From: Alphaproteobacteria bacterium
Lineage (GTDB): Bacteria; Pseudomonadota; Alphaproteobacteria; CBDBCS01; JAHZLG01
Assembly: GCA_022599995.1 (NCBI GenBank)
Contig: JAHZLG010000196.1
Span: 1-22,218 of the forward strand
Length of the DNA stretch: 22,218 nucleotides
Reading direction: 5' to 3'
Shown: in pieces, positions 1-8,135 of the stretch
Layout: each line of letters begins with the position of its first letter
Numbering within the stretch: position 1 is the stretch's first letter
Translations under genes and position numbers: made by a program
The notes under the pieces: generated by a model
The model's database searches: none
What the model was told of the DNA's origin: nothing
The model's input: only the letters and a program-made list of their open reading frames with translations

Positions 1-36
1 TGATAAATCCCCGCTCGGGGTGTAAAATATGGGACA

Positions 37-255
37 TCAATACCCAAAATCAAAAGAGGAACGGAATCGAAAACACGCCAAATTTCCTGCCAAGGCACGT
101 CCCGCCAAGGCGCGGTCATTATCCCTTGCAATCATGCTGTTGTCAATGAAATGACAGGCAAAACGGCTGGTGTCCGGCAGCGTGCGACCAACCTGCCATT
201 GCCGAGCCGTGCCCGGTGTTGCCCAACTGCCGTCAAGGTGGTTGGTGCTGCTCAT
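37..255 (-). CDS. doubtful small hypothetical protein (72 aa)
   Basis: I do not recognise this protein. It is listed because the ATG at 253-255 (minus strand) has a GGAG about 5 bases upstream, which is a good ribosome binding site. The product has no signal peptide, membrane segment or motif that I can name, and its Ala/Arg/Gly-rich part contains a short duplication (RALAGRALAG) that comes from a 15-bp DNA duplication. The ribosome-binding GGAG itself lies at the edge of the adjacent 26-bp array, so it may be a by-product of the repeat sequence. Most likely this is a chance ORF. Confidence 0.15.
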   Translation of the reverse strand: MSSTNHLDGSWATPGTARQWQVGRTLPDTSRFACHFIDNSMIARDNDRALAGRALAGNLACFRFRSSFDFGY

Positions 256-256
256 A

Positions 257-455
257 CTTTCTCCAAGCTCCTTCTCGCGACATTTCTCCAAGTCTCCTTT
301 TCGCGATATTTCTCCAAGTCTCCTTTTCGCGATATTTCTTCAAGTCTCCCCTGCGACATTTCTCCAAGCCACCCCTCTCGGCATTTCACCAAGCCTCCCC
401 TCGCGGCATTTCTGCAAGCTTCCTCTCGCGATATTTCTTCAAGCCCTCCCCTAGC
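257..455. repeat. 26-bp minisatellite upstream of the TAXI gene
   Basis: About seven to eight degenerate units of 25-26 bp fill the 200 bases before the TAXI gene. Each unit follows the pattern (C)GATATTTCTCCAAG followed by a pyrimidine-rich TCTCCTTTTCG, and many junctions contain the palindrome TCGCGA. The two best units, near 305-355, are almost identical; units near 370-450 have diverged. All three forward frames stay open through the array, so the forward ORFs here are repeat translations and not genes. The remaining bases 1-256 show nothing convincing apart from a short CCCCG-CT-CGGGG dyad at about 9-20. Confidence 0.9.
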
Positions 456-466
456 ACCGAAGTTCG

Positions 467-1867
467 ATGACCATACTGACTACCCCGTCCGCCCCCACGT
501 CGCCCCCACCGGGGATGACTAGCTCGCGCCAACGCCAAAAAATGCTGGTGCGTGCGCTCGGGGCTTTGCCCGCGGCAGTGACGGGGGACACGAATGGCTC
601 TGTGTCCTCATCGGTGACGGCGGCGCGTGCTGGGCATCCAGCAGGGCAAGGCAGCAACAACAAAAGCCCAAAGAAAGCAGCCACCCACTCCCTCTTTGGT
701 GCCCTGTTGCTGTTAGTCGCAGGGGTGGGAGGGGTGGGAGGGGTAGGAGGGGTGCTCGGGGTGCCAAGCCTTGGCCAAGCCGACCACCACTTCGCCCTCA
801 CGATTGTGCGAGCGGGAGAAGGCTACCGATTTGGCTACCAATTCATGGCCGAGACCTGCACCGTCATAAACCGTGCCGCCAATGAACAAACGACCCTGCA
901 AGAAACAACAGGGCATCGTTGCCTCGCCGTGTCATCAACCGACCCCGTGCAAGACCTTCAGCTATTACGCCGCCGACTGGTCGATTTCTTGGTGCTCCGT
1001 GGCGACCTTGCCCACGCGGCATATTACGGCAATGATGCCTTCGTCACCCCCTATCCCGAATTGCGCGTGATCGCTGCGTTGCCCGCCGTGCCGTTGCGAA
1101 TTGCCTCGCGCCCCGGGGTAAGGATCGCGCGCCTGCGCGACATGCTCGGCCTTCGGGTCGCTTTTGGCGGTCCTCGGTCGGAAGAGCGCCTGCTCATGAA
1201 TCTCGTCAGGCGCGAACGCGGCTGGCACGCGAGCGACTTCGCATGGGACCTTGTCGCCCCCCCCGAACGCAGCATGCAGGCACTGTGCAACAACGAAATC
1301 GATGTGATGATAGTGTTTGCTTGGGATTGGGTGCCCTCATGTCCGTTCAATCGCGGCAGACTCGCCGAGAGCGAGCTCCAAGCGATAGTCGTAGCCCACC
1401 CCGAGTATGTTCGCTATGAGCCACGCGTGTTCTCAGTCGCCGACCTGGCCCAATTCAGCGGGTCAGAGAACCAATCCGGTGACCAGCCCGCCAATGAATC
1501 AGATGGTGTCCGCGCGGATGCCGCCGAGGAGCAAACGACTACAGTGCAGACCTTGCAGTCAGCGGGAGTCGTTGGTGCCACCACCATCGCCCTGCGTTAC
1601 CTGCTGCTAAGCCACGGAGCAACCGACAACGCCTCAAACCAAGCGGGACGACAACGCATGATCGATGCCATTGTCACCAGCCAACACCCTGATTATCAAG
1701 GCGATGCGATCACCCTGCGCCGTACCGATGAATGGGCACCGCTTTTTCGGGCCGTGCGTTGCGCATTTTGCTGGCAAATATCCTTGTTCCGCTTGCTGGA
1801 TAGTGGCGTGCCGATTCCGTTCGATCCACACTCGCGCGCCTACCTGCAGGATGCCTTTGCAGAGTAG
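467..1867 (+). CDS. TAXI-family (TRAP-associated) periplasmic solute-binding protein
   Basis: Probable periplasmic receptor of the TAXI type, which delivers small organic acids or amino acids to TRAP permeases. Residues 76-99 are a hydrophobic, Gly/Val-rich stretch followed by a signal-peptidase-like GQA site at 103-105, so the mature protein starts near residue 106. After that come a TIVRAGEGYRFGYQF segment (the family's first ligand loop), a LAVSSTDPVQDLQLL segment, and LRDMLGLRVAFGGPRSEERLL, which corresponds to the family's 'L-GKRV--G--GSG' motif, then CNNEIDVMIVF. An acidic, low-complexity insertion lies at about residues 330-360. The n-region of about 75 residues before the signal is far too long; Met17 (515) or Met26 (542) may be the real start, though neither removes the problem. 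No TRAP membrane subunit is encoded nearby. Family assignment is by motif order; the ligand is unknown. It converges on topA with a 75-bp gap. Confidence 0.6.
   Translation: MTILTTPSAPTSPPPGMTSSRQRQKMLVRALGALPAAVTGDTNGSVSSSVTAARAGHPAGQGSNNKSPKKAATHSLFGALLLLVAGVGGVGGVGGVLGVPSLGQADHHFALTIVRAGEGYRFGYQFMAETCTVINRAANEQTTLQETTGHRCLAVSSTDPVQDLQLLRRRLVDFLVLRGDLAHAAYYGNDAFVTPYPELRVIAALPAVPLRIASRPGVRIARLRDMLGLRVAFGGPRSEERLLMNLVRRERGWHASDFAWDLVAPPERSMQALCNNEIDVMIVFAWDWVPSCPFNRGRLAESELQAIVVAHPEYVRYEPRVFSVADLAQFSGSENQSGDQPANESDGVRADAAEEQTTTVQTLQSAGVVGATTIALRYLLLSHGATDNASNQAGRQRMIDAIVTSQHPDYQGDAITLRRTDEWAPLFRAVRCAFCWQISLFRLLDSGVPIPFDPHSRAYLQDAFAE
718..756 (+). repeat. 9-bp G-rich in-frame repeat in the TAXI signal peptide
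   Basis: A 9-base unit (GGGGTGGGA and variants) repeats about four times in frame and encodes the VGGVGGVGGV part of the hydrophobic signal core. The forward strand has at least four closely spaced runs of three or more G, so it meets the usual G-quadruplex pattern. Confidence 0.85.
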
Positions 1868-1943
1868 CAACGGCACGTCGCTCGCGCACAGTGGCAACGG
1901 CAGGTCGTTCGCGCACAGTAGCTACGGCAGGTTGCTCGTCCAT
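1863..1943. repeat. 27-bp x 3 tandem repeat filling the TAXI/topA junction
   Basis: Three units of exactly 27 bp lie at 1863-1889, 1890-1916 and 1917-1943, with the pattern AGTRGCAACGGCAGGTCG then YTCGCGCAC. The TAXI stop codon TAG (1865-1867) is inside unit 1. Unit 3 ends on the first base of the complement of the topA stop codon (1943-1945). The array therefore makes up the whole spacer between two convergent genes. Confidence 0.9.
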
Positions 1944-4789
1944 TAAGCGGATGTTTTGGGCTTGCTCGCAGCTGCTGGTTTCTTCTTCGTGGCCTTCGGT
2001 GTCGCCGCCGACTTCTTCGCCGCGGGGGTTTTCGCCGCCGCCGTTTTCGCCGCAGCCGTTTTCTTCGGTGCAGCTGTTTTTGCTGACGCGGCTTTTTTTG
2101 TTCGACTCCCGGCAGTCTGCTTCTTCGCAATCAGGGCCAATGCTGCCCCCAAGTCGACCGCATCGGCTTCGGCACGTGGCACGCGGCACCGCACGTCGCC
2201 ACTCGCCACGTCAATGCCAAAGCGCGACCGCAGTTTCACGACCTGAAGCCCGGTCAACGGGTCGACCCCGAGTATCTCGCCGCGCAAGGGCTTACTAGCG
2301 ATCAAGTCAACGGCACGGTTGAGGCCAATCGTGAAGACGTCCTCATCGCTCTCGAGGGTGGCATTGCGAAAGCCGCACTTGATGTAAGGACCATAAGGGC
2401 CACGATTCGCGACAATAGGCTCGCCACTCTCAGGATAGATACCGACCACCCTCGGCAAAGAGAGATAACGCAACGCATCATCGAGAAGGGCAAGCGTCGG
2501 ATCAAGGTCGGGCGGCAAAGATGCCCGATCGGGTTTCACCTTGCTGCCCTTGCGCGCCTCGCCGCGCTGGAAGTACAGCCCATAGGGACCTTGACGAATG
2601 GAGACGGGCAACCCCGACGTCGGATCATCCCCTAACTGACGGGGGTAAGGGGTGTCGCTAACCGCAAGCAACGCGGCCGCCGCCTCCCCCGAGCCGGCGG
2701 AGTCCTGAAGGGGCACCTTGTACTCGCAGGCAGGGTACTGGGTGCAGCCAAGAAACAATCCATAACGACTGATGCCCAACGAAAGGATGCCCGCGTGGCA
2801 CTGTGGACACGTCGTTTTCGTTGCCTCTTCGCCGAGCAAGAGAGGGCGCAAGATGCGATCGAGCTCATCGCGAATGGTAACGTTGTCCAATTGCCCCACC
2901 TCGGTGGTGTTGCGATGGAAATCAGTCCAGAACGAACGCATGACCGTAAGCCACGGGGTGTCACCAATGGCAATCTGATCGAGCGAGTGCTCGAGCGATG
3001 CGCTGAAGTCCACATCGACATAACGCGAAAAATAACTGCGGAGAAATGCCGTGACCAAGTGTCCCTGTGTGGTCGGCACGAATTGCCGTTGCGCCAAGGT
3101 GACATACTGCCGATCTTGTAACAGCTTCAAGATGTTGGCATAGGTGGAAGGACGCCCGATGCTCCGGCTATCCATTTCCTTCACCATGCTCGCCTCGGAG
3201 AACCGCGGCGGCGGCTGGGTGAAATGCTGCGCGACGTCGGTGTTCCCCATGCCGAGGGGATCGTTTTCGGCAATCGCCGGGAGGGTTACCTCACGCTCGC
3301 TGTTGCGCTTGTTACCTTTGCCAGCCTTGCCTCCTTCGTTTCCTTCGTCTCCTTCGGCACCTTTGTCACGGGGGTGATTGGTCGACTCAGCCGCCTCGCG
3401 ACGGGCATCGTCGCGCCCCACCCTTGCCGAGGCAGAGCCAGACCCTTCCCCGGCCGCCCCCGGCTCCAAATGGGGGGCATCGGCGTGCTGCTCTTGGTAC
3501 AGCCGCAGGAAGCCATCGAACACCTGCACTGACCCCGTGGCGTGCCAACGAAACGACTCCGATGATTCCGCAATATCGACAGCGGTCTGCATGAACCGCG
3601 CCGGCATCATCCCCGAGGCAACGACGCGCTTCCAGATCAGCCCGTACAATTTGCGTTGATCTTCAGACAAAGAGGCCGCGACTTCCTCGGGCGATCGCCA
3701 GAAGTCCGTGGGGCGAATGCACTCGTGCGCCTCTTGGGCGTTTTTGGATTTTGTGCGGTAGGTGATCGGGGAATCCGGAAGGTACGCCTTGCCGTATGTT
3801 TTCTTGATCACCTCTCGTTGCTGGGTGACTGCGTCCTTGGCCATCGCGACCGAGTCCGTCCGCATGTAGGTGATAAGCCCGACACTCTCCCCACCGATCC
3901 CGATGCCTTCGTAGAGCTCCTGTGCCACCTTCATGGTGCGGGTGGTCGAGAACCCGAAGCGGCGCGAGGCATCCTGTTGAAGGGTCGATGTCGTGAAGGG
4001 AGGGGCAGGCATGCGCTTGCGTTCTGACTGCTGCCGCTTAGCGATTCGATGACCCGTGGTGGCCTCGATGGCGGTCTTAAGCGAGGCTGCGTGCTCGGCA
4101 GTGGCGATGCTCAGCTTCTGAAGTTTCACCTGCCCGGTATATTGCAACGTCGCCTGAAAAGACGCCCCGGCGGGGGTGATGAATTGCGTCGCGATCGTCC
4201 AGTACTCATCGGCGACGAATTGGCGAATCTCAACCTCGCGTTCGCAGATCATCCGCAAGACAACCGACTGTACCCGACCCGCCGACCTCGACCCGGGTAA
4301 TTTCCGCCACAAAATGGGCGACAAGGTGAATCCAACCAGAAAGTCTAGGCCGCGGCGGGCAAAATAGGCATCGATCAAGGCCTGATTGATCTGGAGTGGC
4401 GACTTGACCGCCTGGGTCACCGCGGTTTTGGTGATCTCGTGGAAAATGACGCGGGCAACCTCTTTGGTGTCGACGGCGACGCCGCTCTCACGCAGGGCAT
4501 GCAGGACGTGCCAGGCAATGGCCTCGCCCTCACGGTCGGGGTCAGTGGCAAGCAACAGACGTGTCGCGGGCTGGGCTGCTTTCGCCAGCAATTGGACGCG
4601 CTTCTTGCCTCGGTCAAGCATGTGCCACTGCATGGCGAAGTCATTGTCGGGGTCGACCGCCCCGTCCTTCGGCGAGAGGTCGCGGACGTGGCCATAGCTC
4701 GCCTCGACCTTATATCCCGCACCAAGGTATTTCGCGATGGTTTTTGCCTTAGCAGGCGATTCAACAATAACTAGGGTGGTGTCAGGCAT
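1943..4789 (-). CDS. topA: DNA topoisomerase I (type IA)
   Basis: Relaxes negative supercoils by transient cleavage of one DNA strand. I start the protein at the ATG at 4787-4789 (948 aa), because family homology begins at once (MPDTTLVIVESPAKAKTI); the 22 extra upstream codons look non-native. The TOPRIM domain has Glu10 and the Asp83-x-Asp85-x-Glu87 metal cluster, and the catalytic tyrosine is Tyr308 in GLITYMRTDS. One C4 zinc ribbon uses Cys661, Cys664, Cys682 and Cys688. TopA C-terminal repeats follow (YGLYFQRG, YGPYIKCG), then a Lys/Ala-rich, histone-H1-like tail from about residue 889. Residues 436-500 are a charged low-complexity insertion with Gly/Glu/Asn/Lys-rich 9-bp repeats (near 3310-3365). 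The gene usually found upstream in relatives (dprA) is absent; sucA lies divergently upstream. Function is certain. Confidence 0.97.
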   Translation of the reverse strand: MPDTTLVIVESPAKAKTIAKYLGAGYKVEASYGHVRDLSPKDGAVDPDNDFAMQWHMLDRGKKRVQLLAKAAQPATRLLLATDPDREGEAIAWHVLHALRESGVAVDTKEVARVIFHEITKTAVTQAVKSPLQINQALIDAYFARRGLDFLVGFTLSPILWRKLPGSRSAGRVQSVVLRMICEREVEIRQFVADEYWTIATQFITPAGASFQATLQYTGQVKLQKLSIATAEHAASLKTAIEATTGHRIAKRQQSERKRMPAPPFTTSTLQQDASRRFGFSTTRTMKVAQELYEGIGIGGESVGLITYMRTDSVAMAKDAVTQQREVIKKTYGKAYLPDSPITYRTKSKNAQEAHECIRPTDFWRSPEEVAASLSEDQRKLYGLIWKRVVASGMMPARFMQTAVDIAESSESFRWHATGSVQVFDGFLRLYQEQHADAPHLEPGAAGEGSGSASARVGRDDARREAAESTNHPRDKGAEGDEGNEGGKAGKGNKRNSEREVTLPAIAENDPLGMGNTDVAQHFTQPPPRFSEASMVKEMDSRSIGRPSTYANILKLLQDRQYVTLAQRQFVPTTQGHLVTAFLRSYFSRYVDVDFSASLEHSLDQIAIGDTPWLTVMRSFWTDFHRNTTEVGQLDNVTIRDELDRILRPLLLGEEATKTTCPQCHAGILSLGISRYGLFLGCTQYPACEYKVPLQDSAGSGEAAAALLAVSDTPYPRQLGDDPTSGLPVSIRQGPYGLYFQRGEARKGSKVKPDRASLPPDLDPTLALLDDALRYLSLPRVVGIYPESGEPIVANRGPYGPYIKCGFRNATLESDEDVFTIGLNRAVDLIASKPLRGEILGVDPLTGLQVVKLRSRFGIDVASGDVRCRVPRAEADAVDLGAALALIAKKQTAGSRTKKAASAKTAAPKKTAAAKTAAAKTPAAKKSAATPKATKKKPAAASKPKTSA

Positions 4790-5172
4790 AGAGTGCCCCC
4801 AAGAACATTCGAAAGGAGAAGGCTGAAGCAAATAAGGCAGAACCCCGCGCCACATTCGATGATGAGCTGGCCATGAGCCGGCGATGAGTTGGCTATATCA
4901 AGGCTACCATCGGGAGGGAATAGGGTACATCCCCCACGACTGCAAGATGCTCGTGCAAGAATCGCGGCACGCCTACGCCATGCTCGTGCAAGAATCGCGG
5001 CGCAGTGGTAACAAATGCCGGTGAGGAGAGCCCCCCGCATAGCGTTGCTTTATGGCCGCTGACACAATAAAGTCACCCTTACCGGTGATGGGGACCCCGA
5101 CAAATAACCCTCTACCTACGCGACCCCTACCACTGACCATCGCGCTGCCACCACTCAACGGAGTACGCAACA
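4790..5172. other. divergent spacer between topA and sucA, with direct repeats
   Basis: This 383-bp gap must hold the promoters for both topA (leftward) and sucA (rightward). It contains a 22-base exact direct repeat (ATGCTCGTGCAAGAATCGCG plus GC) at 4947-4968 and 4980-5001, a period of 33 bp. It also has a degenerate GATGAGYTGGC repeat at about 4861-4895. I see no open frame, tRNA or clear terminator in it. Confidence 0.7.
5045..5073 (+). promoter_or_regulatory. weak candidate promoter for sucA
   Basis: TTGCTT (5045-5050) and TAAAGT (5068-5073) are separated by 17 bases, about 100 bases before the sucA start. Agreement with the sigma-70 consensus is partial (TTG of the -35; four of six positions of the -10). 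This is a guess from spacing and position only. Confidence 0.22.
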
Positions 5173-8025
5173 ATGCAAGAGACCTCTTGGCTTTTTGGGA
5201 CAAACGAAACCTACCTGCTCGAGCTTTATGCCCAATACAAGCAAGCCCCGCAGTCCGTGAGCGAAGAGTGGCATCACATCTTTGCCGAGCTGAAAGACTC
5301 CGCCACGAAAGAACAACCGAGCTGGGCTCGTCGCGAAAGCAGCGTCGTGGGGGCAGCCTCGCCCGATTCCCCGCAAGCCGGCTATGCATCCGCATCGCCG
5401 CCGCCGATCGGGGCAGACCAAGCAGGAACGCATCGGCAACCGACCCTCGACTCGATCCGCGCCCTGATGCTTATCCGCGCCTATCGCGTGCGGGGGCACC
5501 TCCAGGCGACTCTCGACCCGCTCGGCCTGGCGAAAAAACCCACACATCCCGAGCTCGACCCCGAGACTTACGGGTTTTTCCCCAGTGATTTCGACCGCCC
5601 CATCTATATCAACCACGTGTTGGGGATGGAAACGGCGACGCTCAGACAGATTATGAAAATGCTGAAAGAGACATACTGTGGCAGCATAGGCGTCGAATTC
5701 ATGCATATCAGTATCCCCGAAGAAAAATCGTGGATACAAGAGCGGATGGAATCCGTCAGCAATCACACGAATTTCACGAAAGTCGGCAAGCAGGCCATCC
5801 TGCAACGGCTGACCGAGAGCGAGACCTTCGAGAAGTACCTCGACCGCAAATATGCGGGCGCAAAAAGATTCGGACTGGATGGCGGCGAGTCAGTCGTGCC
5901 GTCCATCGAGCAGCTGTTGAAACGGTCATCGCAACTTGGTGTGATCGAGTGTGTGGTCGGCATGGCACACCGCGGACGGTTGAATTTCCTGGCCAACATT
6001 ATGAACAAGCCCTATCAGGCGATTTTCTCGGAATTCAGTGCGGGGGTGAATGAGGCATCGTTTGGATCAGGGGATGTGAAATATCACCTCGGCACCTCGG
6101 CCGACCGGGTGTTTGATGATCGCACGATACATCTGTCGCTCACGGCGAACCCCAGCCACCTCGAGGCGGTGAACACGGTCGTGCTGGGCAAGGTGCTGGC
6201 GAAGCAACAGCAGTACGGCGACGTGAACAAAGAAAAAGTAATGGGGTTGTTGCTTCATGGCGATGCGGCATTCTCGGGGCAGGGCATCGCGGCGGAGACT
6301 CTCCTGCTTAGCCAGATCGATGGCTACAGCACGGGGGGAACGATCCACCTGGTGATCAACAACCAAATAGGGTTCACAACGGCGCCGGGGCACTCGAGAA
6401 GCTCACCCTACTGCTCGGATGTCGGCAAGACAGTCTCAGCACCCATTTTCCATGTGAATGGTGATGACCCCGAAGCATGCGTGCACGTCACCCGCATTGC
6501 CGCGGAATACCGCCACCGGTTCCAAAAAGATGTCGTGATTGATCTGTGGTGCTACCGGCGTCACGGGCACAACGAGTCCGACGAGCCCCACTTCACCCAA
6601 CCCCTGATGTACAAGGCTATCGATGCCCACCCCACCACGCGCACCCTCTACGCCGAGCAGCTGGTCAGGGAAGGGGTAATCACCGCAGAGGAAGCAAAGG
6701 GAGTCGTCGACGCCTTCAAGAAGCGTCTCGATGACGACTTCGAAGCCGCAAAATCCTACAGCCCCAACAAAGAGGACTGGCTGGAAGGAAAGTGGACGGG
6801 CATAAAATTCGCGAAGATCAGCAATGACCGACGCGGCGAGACCTTCATCACCGAAGAGTCACTGCAACAGATCGCCACGGCCATATCCAAAGTGCCGCCG
6901 GGGTTTTCTGTGCATCGCAAGCTGAAGCGCGTGCTCGAGTCGCGTCACCATATGTTCGAAACGGGGGCAGGGTTTGATTGGGGCGCTGCCGAAGCTCTGG
7001 CGATCGGCGGATTGTTGCGGGAATCGACCCCGGTACGGTACTCGGGTGAGGATTCGCAACGTGGCACCTTCTCGCACCGCCACGCCGTGCTGGTCGATCA
7101 GAACACCGAGCAACTCTATACGAATCTGAACCACATCCAGACCGGACAGGCCAAGCTCGAGATTCTGAACTCACCCCTCTCGGAGTACGGGGTGCTCGGG
7201 TTTGAATATGGATTTTCGCTGGCAGAGCCGAATGCCCTCGTGCTCTGGGAAGCCCAGTTTGGCGACTTCGTGAACGGTGCCCAAGTGATCATAGATCAAT
7301 TCATTTCCTCCGGAGAGCACAAATGGCTGCGCCTGAGCGGGCTTGTGATGCTGTTGCCGCACGGCTATGAAGGCCAAGGCCCCGAACACTCCTCGGCACG
7401 GCTCGAACGCTTCCTGCAGCTTTGCGGGGAAGACAACCTGCAAATCTGCAATATCACCACCCCCGCGAATTACTTCCACGCCCTGCGGCGGCAGGTCAAA
7501 CGCGACTTCCGCAAGCCGCTCGTGATCATGACCCCCAAATCGTTGCTGCGGCACAAGCGTTGTGTCTCGTTTAGTCAGGATTTCCTTGCGCCGAATAGCT
7601 TCCATCGAATCATGCAAGACCACCGCGACGATGAGAAAACACTGGTGGCAGACAAGAAAATCCGCCGCGTGGTGATCTGTAGTGGGAAAATATATTACGA
7701 CCTGCTCGAAGAAGCCGAGAAGCATCGGTTGGACGATGTCTATCTGTTGCGCATCGAGCAACTATACCCCTACCCCGAAGATGTCCTGGTGCAATTCCTG
7801 TCGCGGTTCTCCGGTGCCGAGGTGGTGTGGGCACAGGAAGAGCCTATCAACATGGGTGCATGGACCTTCCTCGATCGCCGGTTAGAAGCGACCATGGAGA
7901 AGGCAAAAATGGCTGTTGCGCGTCCCCGTGTGGTTGGGCGTTACGAGTCGGCATCGACAGCAACCGGCTCGGCAAAAAGGCACCTTCAGGAAAAAGAAGC
8001 CATTATGAAGCAAGCCTTGCTGTAA
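5173..8025 (+). CDS. sucA: 2-oxoglutarate dehydrogenase E1 component
   Basis: Thiamine-diphosphate-dependent E1 of the 2-oxoglutarate dehydrogenase complex: it decarboxylates 2-oxoglutarate and passes the succinyl group to the lipoyl arms of E2 (SucB) in the TCA cycle. Its 950 residues match the usual length (about 930-990). The N-terminal WLFGTNETYLLELYAQYK segment is the typical E2-contacting region. Core motifs include GMAHRGRLNFLANI (from residue 263), the ThDP/Mg-binding GDAAFSGQG (363-371), INNQIGFTT (395-403) and the C-terminal EEPINMGAW. The ATG at 5173 is preceded by GGAG at 5160-5163 with good spacing. sucB follows on the same strand after 110 bp, so they are probably one operon. 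The usual upstream partners (sdh, sucCD) are not in view. No truncation or insertion is seen. Confidence 0.97.
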   Translation: MQETSWLFGTNETYLLELYAQYKQAPQSVSEEWHHIFAELKDSATKEQPSWARRESSVVGAASPDSPQAGYASASPPPIGADQAGTHRQPTLDSIRALMLIRAYRVRGHLQATLDPLGLAKKPTHPELDPETYGFFPSDFDRPIYINHVLGMETATLRQIMKMLKETYCGSIGVEFMHISIPEEKSWIQERMESVSNHTNFTKVGKQAILQRLTESETFEKYLDRKYAGAKRFGLDGGESVVPSIEQLLKRSSQLGVIECVVGMAHRGRLNFLANIMNKPYQAIFSEFSAGVNEASFGSGDVKYHLGTSADRVFDDRTIHLSLTANPSHLEAVNTVVLGKVLAKQQQYGDVNKEKVMGLLLHGDAAFSGQGIAAETLLLSQIDGYSTGGTIHLVINNQIGFTTAPGHSRSSPYCSDVGKTVSAPIFHVNGDDPEACVHVTRIAAEYRHRFQKDVVIDLWCYRRHGHNESDEPHFTQPLMYKAIDAHPTTRTLYAEQLVREGVITAEEAKGVVDAFKKRLDDDFEAAKSYSPNKEDWLEGKWTGIKFAKISNDRRGETFITEESLQQIATAISKVPPGFSVHRKLKRVLESRHHMFETGAGFDWGAAEALAIGGLLRESTPVRYSGEDSQRGTFSHRHAVLVDQNTEQLYTNLNHIQTGQAKLEILNSPLSEYGVLGFEYGFSLAEPNALVLWEAQFGDFVNGAQVIIDQFISSGEHKWLRLSGLVMLLPHGYEGQGPEHSSARLERFLQLCGEDNLQICNITTPANYFHALRRQVKRDFRKPLVIMTPKSLLRHKRCVSFSQDFLAPNSFHRIMQDHRDDEKTLVADKKIRRVVICSGKIYYDLLEEAEKHRLDDVYLLRIEQLYPYPEDVLVQFLSRFSGAEVVWAQEEPINMGAWTFLDRRLEATMEKAKMAVARPRVVGRYESASTATGSAKRHLQEKEAIMKQALL

Positions 8026-8135
8026 CTGACCGAGCAGACGCGGGGGCTTGTGCCGCCTAGTCCACTCTATCGCCCCTTCCTGTCCTATCTCTTCTTTCTG
8101 TCCCCCTCCTGTCCTCTCTCTCAAAGGCTACCTTT
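8026..8135 (+). other. pyrimidine-rich sucA-sucB spacer with sucB ribosome binding site
   Basis: The 110-bp spacer is strongly C/T-rich on the forward strand from about 8058 to 8122, with repeated CCTGTCC(T) blocks. A purine-rich AAAGG at 8123-8127, eight bases before the sucB ATG, is the likely ribosome binding site. No terminator-like hairpin is visible, which supports co-transcription. Confidence 0.6.

Noticed and set aside
151..522. Forward ORFs of 84-123 codons before the TAXI gene
   Set aside because: Three overlapping frames are open only because the 26-bp repeat lacks stops; the peptides are frame-shifted translations of one repeat.
1710..2189. Minus-strand 159-codon ORF across the TAXI/topA junction
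   Set aside because: It overlaps the 3' ends of both certain genes in another frame and reads through the 27-bp repeat as RPAVATVRE copies.
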